Shown in pieces: positions 38,150 to 46,221 of a stretch of DNA of 64,000 bases. Within the stretch, counting starts at the first letter, position 1. Each line of letters opens with the position of its first letter. The DNA is from JAWKTV01 sp041398905 (GTDB taxonomy: Bacteria > Planctomycetota > Planctomycetia > Planctomycetales > Planctomycetaceae), in contig JAWKTV010000001.1 of the NCBI GenBank assembly GCA_041398905.1, forward strand, positions 372,001-436,000. Reading direction: 5' to 3'. A program made the position numbers and the translations under genes. A model generated the notes under the pieces. It saw nothing but the letters and a program-made list of their open reading frames with translations, searched no databases and was not told where the DNA came from.

Positions 38150-40402
38150 TCACAACCGACTGCCGATCTGGTAAGTGAGCAATGCTCCAATGTAGGCCAG
38201 CGCGGTCATGTACGTGAATGAGAAAAGCGGCCAGCGCCAACTGTTGGTTTCCCTCCGCATGACCATCAGCGTGGCGGCACATTGAGCACAGAGGGCGAAG
38301 AACACCATGAGCGACAACGCGACAGGGATGCTGTAGATCGGCCGGCCATCGGGCCAGGTGGCCCGCTTCAAGGTGTCTCGCAGACTGGTGGATTCCTCGT
38401 CAACATCGCCGCCGAGGCTGTAGATGGTACCCAGCGTCGAGATAATGACCTCCCGTGCCGGGAAGGACGCAAGCGCCCCGACGCCGATCCGCCAGTCCCA
38501 GCCCAGCGGCTTGACAACCGGCTCGATGAAGTGGCCGGCCTTGCCGAGAAAGCTCTCTCGAATGAGCGTCGCTGATTCGAGGTTCAGCTCCTCGCGGAGC
38601 TGGGCCAGTTCGGGAGGTTCGTGAGCTTCTACGTCAACCGTTCCCCCCTCGTCCGTCTCGCTGGTCGCCGGTGCGGGCAGCGCCGCCTCGAGTTGTTCGA
38701 TGCGCGCCTCGAGTTCGTGGTGACGGGTGTGATCGCCGGGGAAGTAGCCCGCGGCCCAGACCAGCAGGGTCGTCGCGAAGATCAGCGTGCCAGCCCGGCT
38801 GACGAACGCCAGACCTCGTTCATACACGCGATAAGTGACGAGCCGGAACGAAGGGACTTTGTACTCCGGAAGCTCCATCACAAACGCCGCCGGTGCACCG
38901 GGAAACATGTAGCGTTTGAGGAGCCACGCGACCGGAATCGCGACCAGGAGGCCGATGGACGACATCGCGAACAGCACCAGCCCCTGCAGCGAAACCCAGC
39001 CGCCGATGTATCCCGTCGCGGGGATGAACGCGGCGATGAGCAGCAGGTAAACGGGCAGTCGGGCGGAGCAGCTCATCAGGGGTGCGACCAGAATCGTCAC
39101 CATGCGGTCCCGGTAGTTCTCGATCACACGGGTCGCCATGATGCCCGGAATGGCGCAGGCGAAGGACGACATGAGCGGGAGGAACGACTTGCCACTCAGG
39201 CCGAAGGTCGCCATCACGCGGTCCATCATGTACGCCCCGCGGGCCATGTACCCGCAGTCTTCCAGGAGCGCGATGAACAGAAAGAGCAGCATGATCTGCG
39301 GTAGAAAGACCAGCACTCCACCCACGCCGGCGATCACGCCGTCGACCAGCAGACTGCGGAGCGGACCGGGTGGGACGACGCTGGCGACCGTGCCGCTGAG
39401 CAGCTCCTGCCCGGCTTCACACAGGTCCATCAATGGACCGGCCCAGGTGTAGATCGCCTGAAAGACGACGAACATCAGCCCGGCGAAGATCAGCAGTCCG
39501 CAGGCGCGGTGGGTGAGCAGTCTGTCGAGTCGGTCGGTCCAGGAGGCGACCGGCTCCGCCGGAGCCTCGACGACTCCGTGAAGCTGTTCCCGCGCCCAGC
39601 GATAACGGGCTTCGGCCTCCATCAGGGGGAGGCGGATGCCGGCCTCGGTGAGGCGGCGGCGGGCACCCGCCAGCCAGAACGCGACCTGTGGATCGACTTC
39701 TTCGACCGCCTGACGTTCAATTACACCGACTTCGTCCAGCAGCATCCGCTCGCGGAGGAACCACGGAATGTCCCGCGCTCCGTGTTGCGCGAGTTGCTGC
39801 TCCAGCGCAGCACACTCGTCGTAGAACGCTTGTGGAAAGAGTCGCGGCGGCTGCGGCACCGTCGTGGCGATGACCTGTTCGACCGCCCCCTGGATTCCGT
39901 CGATCCCCTTGCGGCGGTGGGCCTCGGTGGTGACCACCGGAACCTTGATCCGACGGCTCAGTTCATCAACGTCGATCGCCAGCCCGTGCGCTCGGGCGGT
40001 GTCCCACATATTGAGTACAAGAACCGTCGGCACCCCGATATCAAGGATCTGCCCCAGCAGGAACAGATGCCGTTCCAGGTTCGAGGCGTCGGCGATGCAG
40101 ATGACGGCGTCAAGTGGGCCGACATCGGACTGGCGACCGAGCAGCACGTTGACGGCGACGACTTCGTCGTAGGAACGCGGACACAGGGAATAGGTCCCCG
40201 GCAGGTCAATCAGCTCGACACGGCGATCACCCCACTGGAGGTGTCCGATCTTCTTCTCAACAGTGACGCCGGGGTAGTTGCCGACATGCGCATGCAGGCC
40301 GGCGAGCGCGTTGAACAGCGTGCTCTTGCCCGTGTTGGGGTTACCGATCACCGCGACCTTGAGCGGCCGGGTGCCGGTCGCGGCGGCTGGGGCGGTGGTC
40401 AT
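38150..40402 (-). CDS. feoB: ferrous iron transporter B
   Basis: A complete 750-residue FeoB that imports Fe(II) with a GTPase-coupled channel. N-terminal G domain: G1 GNPNTGKS at residues 20-27, HVGNYPGVTVEKK (G2), DLPGTYSL (G3) and NMWD (G4, the FeoB form of NKxD). A helical spacer (about 180-290) leads to the membrane part with about eight TM helices and the two Gate regions (FAGLMFVVFQAIYTW, CAIPGIMATRVIENYRDRM, SCSARLPVYLLLIAAF, AFPAREVIISTLGTIYSLGG). Conserved Cys in the first Gate motif (SCSARLPVY) is present. The ATG at 40402 overlaps the feoA stop by 4 bases (ATGA), so the two are translationally coupled. Confidence 0.95.
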   Translation of the reverse strand: MTTAPAAATGTRPLKVAVIGNPNTGKSTLFNALAGLHAHVGNYPGVTVEKKIGHLQWGDRRVELIDLPGTYSLCPRSYDEVVAVNVLLGRQSDVGPLDAVICIADASNLERHLFLLGQILDIGVPTVLVLNMWDTARAHGLAIDVDELSRRIKVPVVTTEAHRRKGIDGIQGAVEQVIATTVPQPPRLFPQAFYDECAALEQQLAQHGARDIPWFLRERMLLDEVGVIERQAVEEVDPQVAFWLAGARRRLTEAGIRLPLMEAEARYRWAREQLHGVVEAPAEPVASWTDRLDRLLTHRACGLLIFAGLMFVVFQAIYTWAGPLMDLCEAGQELLSGTVASVVPPGPLRSLLVDGVIAGVGGVLVFLPQIMLLFLFIALLEDCGYMARGAYMMDRVMATFGLSGKSFLPLMSSFACAIPGIMATRVIENYRDRMVTILVAPLMSCSARLPVYLLLIAAFIPATGYIGGWVSLQGLVLFAMSSIGLLVAIPVAWLLKRYMFPGAPAAFVMELPEYKVPSFRLVTYRVYERGLAFVSRAGTLIFATTLLVWAAGYFPGDHTRHHELEARIEQLEAALPAPATSETDEGGTVDVEAHEPPELAQLREELNLESATLIRESFLGKAGHFIEPVVKPLGWDWRIGVGALASFPAREVIISTLGTIYSLGGDVDEESTSLRDTLKRATWPDGRPIYSIPVALSLMVFFALCAQCAATLMVMRRETNSWRWPLFSFTYMTALAYIGALLTYQIGSRL

Positions 40403-40689
40403 TGGGCAGCGGCTGAGACGGCGAGGTCCGCGCGAGAGGCGGGTAGCGGAGCGGAAGCCGTCCCCGTCGCGACGATCACGATGCGCCGCGCGTCACGGCG
40501 GCGGATCGCCAGGCGGGTGCCACGAACCCGGATCGCGAGCGGATCGCGAAACGGCGCGGCCCCGATCATCTCGACCGGCTCGCCCGCGAGCAAACCCATT
40601 TCAAACAGTCGGGCGGTGACTGGATCGTCGCCAGTTAGTTCGGTGATGATTCCACGCTGGCCGTTATTGAGCTGGTCGAGGGTGAGCAT
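40399..40689 (-). CDS. feoA: ferrous iron transport protein A
   Basis: A 96-residue SH3-like FeoA, cytoplasmic partner of FeoB. Pattern: LNNGQRGIITELTGDDPVTARLFEMGLLAGEPVEMIGAAPFRDPLAIRVRGTRLAIRRRDARRIVI. The frame is open upstream to 40854, but homology begins at the ATG at 40689. The stop overlaps feoB by four bases. First gene of the feoA-feoB-Cys-rich peptide operon. Confidence 0.93.
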   Translation of the reverse strand: MLTLDQLNNGQRGIITELTGDDPVTARLFEMGLLAGEPVEMIGAAPFRDPLAIRVRGTRLAIRRRDARRIVIVATGTASAPLPASRADLAVSAAAQ

Positions 40690-41173
40690 CGCAGGCAGGG
40701 GCGGGGGTCTATGCAGGAAGTCGCTCCGTCGACCGGCGGATGTCCGGTGACATCGCAATGCTCCTAGTCTATTGAGACTGAGACGCAGTTTCAAATTGAT
40801 TCCGGCCGATTTGTCGCTTGTGAGAAGAAGCAAGGCCGCAAGATTGTACCACATCCGGTTCGGAGTAGAGCCGAATCATGATTCAACAGCACTGGTCCCG
40901 GGGCCACTGGGAGGTTCCCGATTTCTCGCGGAAACGCCACGTTCGCTGGCGTAACGACCAGGTCATCGACCGTTCGCCCGACTGAGCTCGCACGCTTCGC
41001 ATCAACAGGACACCCTCCTTGCGACTGACGAATCAGATGCGTACCTTTCGGAGCCTGCCCCACGCGCGATTCGCAGTCGCTGACTGGACGACGCGGAGCG
41101 GCACCTGCCAGCCCACGGTGGCAGCCACACAGACTGACAGCGTTCACTCTTCACTTGACCACGATCGACTGAC
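40690..41173. other. divergent promoter region of feo operon and dapL
   Basis: 484 bases between feoA and dapL. Apart from the Fur-like palindrome (listed separately) no feature is visible. Base composition is somewhat less GC-rich near 40770-40850, consistent with a promoter for feoA. Confidence 0.45.
40772..40794 (-). promoter_or_regulatory. Fur-like operator candidate upstream of feoA
   Basis: TTGAGACT at 40772-40779 and AGTTTCAA at 40787-40794 form an inverted repeat (one mismatch) with a seven-base spacer, in AT-richer DNA about 83 bases ahead of the feoA start. Overlapping TGAGAC repeats recall Fur boxes of the TGAGAC-N-GTCTCA type. Placement and symmetry fit iron repression, but this is inference from pattern only. 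Confidence 0.4.
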
Positions 41174-42406
41174 ATGGCTCGGATCAACGACAACTATCTC
41201 AAGCTCAAAGCGGGCTACCTGTTTCCGGAGATCGGACGCCGGGTGAAGACGTTCACCACGGCCCATCCGCAAGCCCCAGTGATTCGCTTGGGCATCGGCG
41301 ACGTGACCGAGCCGCTGCCGCCGGCGATCATCGCGGCGATGCACGCGGCGACCGATGAGATGGCAAGCCGCGACAGCTTTCGGGGCTACGGGCCGGAGCA
41401 GGGGTACGACTTCCTTCGGGAGGCGATCGCCACGCACGATTTCCAGGCCCGCGGAGCGGACATCGCCGCGGACGAAATCTTCGTGTCCGACGGGTCCAAG
41501 TGTGACACGGGGAACATCCTCGACATCCTGGGGAACGACAACCGGGTCGCCGTGCAGGATCCGGTCTACCCGGTCTACGTCGACACCAACGTGATGACCG
41601 GACGCACTGGCGCCGCGGATGCAGCAGGACGGTATGGAAACCTGGTGTACCTCCCCTGCACGGCCGAGAACGCCTTCACGCCAACGCTGCCCACCGAGCC
41701 GATCGACATCGTTTACCTCTGCTACCCAAACAATCCGACTGGTGCGGTGGCGAGCCGCGAGACCTTGCAAAGCTGGGTCGATTACGCACGGGCGAAAGAC
41801 GTGCTGATCCTGTTCGATGCCGCGTATGAAGCGTTCATCACCGACCCGGCCATTCCTCACTCGATCTACGAGATCGACGGTGCGAGGGACGTGGCGATCG
41901 AGTTCCGCAGCTTCTCGAAGAACGCCGGCTTCACCGGGACGCGGTGCGCCTTCACGGTGGTGCCCAAGAGCCTGACGGGCACCGCGGCGGACGGGTCACG
42001 GCAGAGCCTGCATGCCTTGTGGAACCGCCGGCACTGCACCAAGTTCAACGGTGTGTCGTACATCGTGCAGCGCGGTGCGGAAGCGGTGTACTCGGATGCG
42101 GGTCGCCAGCAGATTCGCGAACTCGTCGACTTCTATATGACGAACGCCCAACTGCTCCGCGAAGGGCTGACCAGCGCGGGGGTCGAGGTGTTTGGCGGCG
42201 AGAACGCGCCGTACATCTGGCTAAGAACGCCGGGCGGACTGTCGAGCTGGGAGTTCTTCGACAAGCTGCTGCACGAGGGGCATCTGGTGGGCACGCCCGG
42301 CAGCGGTTTCGGAGCCAGCGGCGAAGGCTACTTCCGCCTCAGCGCCTTCAACAGCCGGGCGAACGTCGAAGAAGCGATCGAGCGGTTCCAGAAGGTTGTC
42401 GGGTAG
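41174..42406 (+). CDS. dapL: LL-diaminopimelate aminotransferase
   Basis: A 410-residue PLP enzyme that converts tetrahydrodipicolinate directly to LL-diaminopimelate, bypassing succinyl or acetyl blocked steps of lysine/peptidoglycan synthesis. The opening ARINDNYLKLKAGYLFPEIGRRV is diagnostic of DapL, as are LGIGDVTEPLPPAI and DSFRGYGPEQGYDFLREAI. PLP sites: CYPNNPTGAVASRE (NNPTG), FDAAYEAF and SFSKNAGFTGTR with Lys249 forming the Schiff base. Use of this pathway is typical for PVC bacteria. It supplies meso-DAP precursor to the wall genes that follow. ATG at 41174. Confidence 0.94.
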   Translation: MARINDNYLKLKAGYLFPEIGRRVKTFTTAHPQAPVIRLGIGDVTEPLPPAIIAAMHAATDEMASRDSFRGYGPEQGYDFLREAIATHDFQARGADIAADEIFVSDGSKCDTGNILDILGNDNRVAVQDPVYPVYVDTNVMTGRTGAADAAGRYGNLVYLPCTAENAFTPTLPTEPIDIVYLCYPNNPTGAVASRETLQSWVDYARAKDVLILFDAAYEAFITDPAIPHSIYEIDGARDVAIEFRSFSKNAGFTGTRCAFTVVPKSLTGTAADGSRQSLHALWNRRHCTKFNGVSYIVQRGAEAVYSDAGRQQIRELVDFYMTNAQLLREGLTSAGVEVFGGENAPYIWLRTPGGLSSWEFFDKLLHEGHLVGTPGSGFGASGEGYFRLSAFNSRANVEEAIERFQKVVG

Positions 42407-42739
42407 TCTCGCATACGACTGCCGAGGCCGGGGTTGGCCGGGAGACTGCAACGTCCCGCCGCCGAACTTCTGCGACTTCGGTGTCAACCCGCGTACGAAC
42501 ATCCGCGCTGCCGGAAGCTGTCGGCCTTAGCGAGGCCCGCGCACCAGCGCGCACCGGCTTCCCGCGAATTCGTCTTCCCCTCAACGCCCGGATTTCGTAG
42601 AAGCCCCTGCGCACCTCTGAGCTTCGCCGCGCTGCGGGAGCGATTCAAAGCCCCCAGGAGCGCGGATCCTCGCATTCCCCCCCAAATTCCACGGCTTGTC
42701 CGACTCGATCACCGGGTCCGGCCCGTCGCGTCCCACCCT
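42407..42739. other. intergenic region before the dcw fragment
   Basis: 333 bases between dapL and rsmH. The rsmH frame stays open through most of it without recognisable sequence. No terminator or promoter could be pinned by eye. Confidence 0.4.
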
Positions 42740-43693
42740 GTGTCGTCCACATCCGGTCCTTTTGATTCTTCCTCGGCAGCCGTGCATGTGCCTGTGCTGC
42801 TCAGGGAGGTGTTGCGGGAACTCGATCTGCGGCCCGGGCTGGTCGTCGTCGATGGAACCGTGGGGGCGGCGGGACATGCCCACCAAATTCACCCGCGCAT
42901 CCAACCTGGCGGACGGCTCATCGGGCTCGATCGTGACCCGCTGATGCTCCGGCACGCCGGCGCGCGAATGGCCGACACCGACTGCGAACTTGTGCATTCC
43001 CCTTATAGCCACCTGCGACAAGTGCTCGACGACCGTGGCATCGGCCGGGTCGATCGGGTGCTGCTCGACCTCGGGCTGTCTTCGGACCAACTCGCGGACC
43101 GCCAGCGGGGCTTCGGCTACGACGCCGGCGGCCCGCTGGACATGCGGTTTGACACCACGCAAGGCGAACCCGCCGCGGAGTGGCTGGCCCGTGTTGACGA
43201 AGCGGAACTCGCCCGTGCGCTCAGCGAATACGGCGAGGTGCCGCATGCCGCGCGACTGGCCGCCGACATCTGCCAGGCGCGTCGCACACGTCCGCCACGC
43301 ACCACCGCCGACCTGCTGGCGATCGTCGAGCCGACGGCGCGGGGGGGCGGCGGCCGGCCGCGAACGGAGCGGACAGGAGCGAACAAGTCGAGCGCGCCGC
43401 AGGTCTTTCAGACGCTGCGGATCGTAGTCAACCGCGAGCTGGACCACCTGCGGGAATTCCTCGACGAGACTCTGCCCGCCTGTCTCGAGCCTGGCGGACG
43501 AGTGGCGATCATCAGCTTTCATTCGATTGAAGACCGGATGGTGAAGCAGGCCCTGAGGCCCGCCGCCGGTTGGGAGCCGACCACCAGGAAGCCGGTCGAG
43601 GCGACTCCTTCCGAAGTTCGATTCAACCCTCGCAGCCGCTCGGCCCGGCTGCGCGTGGCGACCCGCGTCACACAACTCGCCGACAGGACTTGA
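42740..43693 (+). CDS. rsmH: 16S rRNA (cytosine1402-N4)-methyltransferase
   Basis: A 317-residue SAM-dependent enzyme that N4-methylates C1402 of 16S rRNA. The start is GTG at 42740, giving an N-terminal extension before HVPVLLREVL, the family's typical opening. SAM-binding motif VVDGTVGAAGHA (normally DGTxGxGGHS) is present, then GLDRDP, RVLLDLGLSSDQLADRQRGFGYDAGGPLDMRFD (family signature LGxSSxQLdxxxRGFSF), FQTLRIVVNRELDHL and GGRVAIISFHSIEDRMVKQ. First gene of the dcw-type run; the LysM gene begins three bases after its stop. Confidence 0.94.
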   Translation: MSSTSGPFDSSSAAVHVPVLLREVLRELDLRPGLVVVDGTVGAAGHAHQIHPRIQPGGRLIGLDRDPLMLRHAGARMADTDCELVHSPYSHLRQVLDDRGIGRVDRVLLDLGLSSDQLADRQRGFGYDAGGPLDMRFDTTQGEPAAEWLARVDEAELARALSEYGEVPHAARLAADICQARRTRPPRTTADLLAIVEPTARGGGGRPRTERTGANKSSAPQVFQTLRIVVNRELDHLREFLDETLPACLEPGGRVAIISFHSIEDRMVKQALRPAAGWEPTTRKPVEATPSEVRFNPRSRSARLRVATRVTQLADRT

Positions 43694-43696
43694 GCC

Positions 43697-45853
43697 ATGT
43701 CCGCTGCATCTCCCATCCCCCAGCGTCGCGCCCCGAAGTCGAGTTCCGAAGGGTCCGCGAGTGCGTCCAACGGCACCGCCAGCGCAGCGTCTCAGCAAGG
43801 TGCGGCCTTTCGGCGGCCGGGCATGCGGGGCGAGGTCAAACTGGCGATCATGCTCGTGGTGACGCTCGCGACCGCCTTCGGTTACGTCGTGCATCGCAAG
43901 TTCGACATGCTCAAGCAAAACCTGGCGGCGGCGGAGAAGGACAGCTTCCATCCGCTCGTCGGGTCAATCGAGACGGGCGAGGTGCAGCTTGGCGCGACGT
44001 CCTCCGCATCGCCGGGTGTCGGCTTTGGTGCCGATGCCGACGCACCGCCGCCGGTGCTGTCGGTCGATTCCCAGACCGACGCTCCGCGATTGACAGCCGA
44101 CGCACCGGAGCTCGCCGCGGCGGGAGGGCCGCCATCACAGGCGGACGAGCCAACGTTCATTCGCGACCTGGATGAGCCGGCGTTTCCGAGCGTCGCCTCG
44201 TCCGTGACTGCAAGCGATCCTTTCTCGACAACGACTGCGGGCGAGATTCCCCCCACGCACCGCGAGCCAGAAGTGGCCAACTTGTTCGGCGGCGAGCCTC
44301 TGCCGCCCGATGGAACGGGGACTGCGTTCACTGCTCAGGCACCCGCGACCAGCGAACCCGCCAGCTCCACGGCGGATCCGTCCGAGTTTCCCGCGACGGC
44401 CTTCACTCCGGCCGACAGCTCTTCGCCGACCGAATCCTTCGCGCCGGCGAACAGCTTCATCCCGGACGAACCGTTTGTGCCAGCCGGCGAGTCGCTGCCG
44501 ACGGCGGCCGTGAACCGGTCGCAGCCCGAGCCATTCGAACCGATCGACAATCTGTTTGGCAGCGATGATCCGTCGGCTCGCCCAACCGAAGCGGCTCCGG
44601 CGTTCGCCGACTCGGAGAACGCGAACTCGCTCCAGCCCGCGACTCCGGATTCCGAGCCGTTCGGGGTCGAGCCAACCTTCGCCGATGCACCGGCTGAGAC
44701 GTTCGTACCGCCGGCGATGGCGGCCGAGCCTCCCGCGTTTGCGGCGAGCGAAGAGCCGTTCGCGCCCGTGTTCGACGCAGCACCAGTGGGTGACGTCGCG
44801 GACTTCGCCGCCACCGATGCCGCGCCCGCCGCGGTATCGGCCGCGCCGGTCAGCAACGATCCGTTCGCACCGATTCCAGTGCCGGGCGCGGTCAGCCCGG
44901 CGAGTGAGCCGTCGCCCGCCATCGATGATGAGCCACTCTGGTCGTCGACACCGCGCGTGCCCGCACCGGCTGAGCCGCGACTGCCATCACCCGCCGCCGC
45001 ACCGCTCGACACCTCCGTGCCCCGCAGCTCGGCGTTGACCGCTGAAATCGGCATCCCTGACCGCGCTCCGCCGACTCCGCGGCCAGCCCTCTCGCACGGT
45101 CCCGCGACATTTGGACCAGATTCGTTCGCCGAGCCAGAACCAACGATCGAGCCCGAGCGGCCTTCGCTGTTCTCCGACGAGCGGATCCCCGCCCGGCCGC
45201 TGGGACCGGTGCTCGCGGAACCAGAACCGACTCCCGATCCGATGCCGTCGGAACCGTTCCCGATCACCGCGACGGCGGAACCCGGTTTCCCCGCACCCGG
45301 TCTGGTGTCATCCTTATCGGAACCAGCGTTCAATCCCGAACCTGTGAACGTGACGCCCGGCGCCGACCACGCTGGCCTGCCGGACATCGCCTACAACGTT
45401 CGCCCGGGCGACAACTACTGGAGCATCTCGAAGCATCATTACGGCACCGTCCGCTACTTCGCCGCATTGGGTGAGTACAACAAGAATCGTATACAGGATC
45501 CGGCGCACCTGAAGCCGGGGATGAAAGTGCTGGTGCCGCATCCGAACGTGCTCGAAACACGCTATCCGAAGCTGTTCGAGGGAATGTCGCCCGCGCCGCA
45601 GTCAACCGGTATTCAGCCGGCGTCGCAGCAGACCAGCGAAGGCTTCTTTGTCGATGCGGACGGCGTGCCACGGTATCGCGTCGGCAAAGGAGATACCCTG
45701 ACCGACATCGCACAGAAGCATCTCGGGCGTGCCTCGCGCTGGACGCAGATTCACGGACTGAACCGCGATCTGCTGCCAACTCCCGATCGGGTGCGCCCCG
45801 GTCTGGTGCTCGAACTCCCCCGCGACGCCAGCCAGATCGCACCGATACCATAG
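43697..45853 (+). CDS. membrane-anchored LysM protein with long disordered linker
   Basis: A 718-residue protein beginning three bases after rsmH. Residues 1-46 are polar and probably cytoplasmic; one TM helix occurs at 47-65 (VKLAIMLVVTLATAFGYVV). Residues about 80-560 are Pro/Ala/Glu/Ser-rich low complexity with repeated DPF/EPF motifs (NDPFAPIP, EEPFAPVFD). Two LysM-type modules close the protein: YNVRPGDNYWSISKHHYG... (about 566-612) and YRVGKGDTLTDIAQKHLG... (about 660-705), which bind peptidoglycan glycans. Position between rsmH and ftsL suggests a role in division or septal wall binding, with the linker spanning the periplasm. Not a known dcw member elsewhere; planctomycete-specific inference. 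Confidence 0.85.
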   Translation: MSAASPIPQRRAPKSSSEGSASASNGTASAASQQGAAFRRPGMRGEVKLAIMLVVTLATAFGYVVHRKFDMLKQNLAAAEKDSFHPLVGSIETGEVQLGATSSASPGVGFGADADAPPPVLSVDSQTDAPRLTADAPELAAAGGPPSQADEPTFIRDLDEPAFPSVASSVTASDPFSTTTAGEIPPTHREPEVANLFGGEPLPPDGTGTAFTAQAPATSEPASSTADPSEFPATAFTPADSSSPTESFAPANSFIPDEPFVPAGESLPTAAVNRSQPEPFEPIDNLFGSDDPSARPTEAAPAFADSENANSLQPATPDSEPFGVEPTFADAPAETFVPPAMAAEPPAFAASEEPFAPVFDAAPVGDVADFAATDAAPAAVSAAPVSNDPFAPIPVPGAVSPASEPSPAIDDEPLWSSTPRVPAPAEPRLPSPAAAPLDTSVPRSSALTAEIGIPDRAPPTPRPALSHGPATFGPDSFAEPEPTIEPERPSLFSDERIPARPLGPVLAEPEPTPDPMPSEPFPITATAEPGFPAPGLVSSLSEPAFNPEPVNVTPGADHAGLPDIAYNVRPGDNYWSISKHHYGTVRYFAALGEYNKNRIQDPAHLKPGMKVLVPHPNVLETRYPKLFEGMSPAPQSTGIQPASQQTSEGFFVDADGVPRYRVGKGDTLTDIAQKHLGRASRWTQIHGLNRDLLPTPDRVRPGLVLELPRDASQIAPIP

Positions 45854-45999
45854 TCAACCATTATCGCTGTACGCTCCGCGAATAGGGGGTGCCAGATTCA
45901 CGCATATCGATCCAAGCCCCCCTCAGCAGCTCTCCCGATCGAACCTGTCGACGGCCCCCCTGCGAACAGGCGCGCGGCGCTTTTCCTCCCCCACTCGCC

Positions 46000-46221
46000 A
46001 TGTACACCCGCTTCGCCGCTGTGCTGACGATCATCGTCGCGATCGCACTCGCGGGCATTGCGGTCGAAAAGCGCAACCTTTGGCTCAGACGCGCGCTGAC
46101 GTTGCAGGAGTATCGATTGCAGGAGCTTGAACGCGAGCGGACCGAGCTGCGTCTCGCGATTGAACAGTTGACCGCCCCGCAGCGGCTTGTGGATCAGTTT
46201 CATGACGAACGGCGAAACTGA
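46000..46221 (+). CDS. ftsL: FtsL-like division protein
   Basis: A 73-residue bitopic protein: short N-terminus, one TM helix (FAAVLTIIVAIALAGIAVE, about 5-23) and a leucine-zipper-like coiled coil (LTLQEYRLQELERERTELRLAIEQLTAPQRLVDQF). Size, topology and place directly before a class B PBP gene match FtsL, a scaffold of the divisome with FtsB/FtsQ. Sequence is poorly conserved in this family, so the name rests on context. It overlaps the PBP start by 20 bases. Confidence 0.7.
   Translation: MYTRFAAVLTIIVAIALAGIAVEKRNLWLRRALTLQEYRLQELERERTELRLAIEQLTAPQRLVDQFHDERRN

Noticed and set aside
44335..45387. 350-codon Gly/Ser/Ala-rich minus-strand frame
   Set aside because: Antisense shadow of the LysM protein linker, same cause as above.
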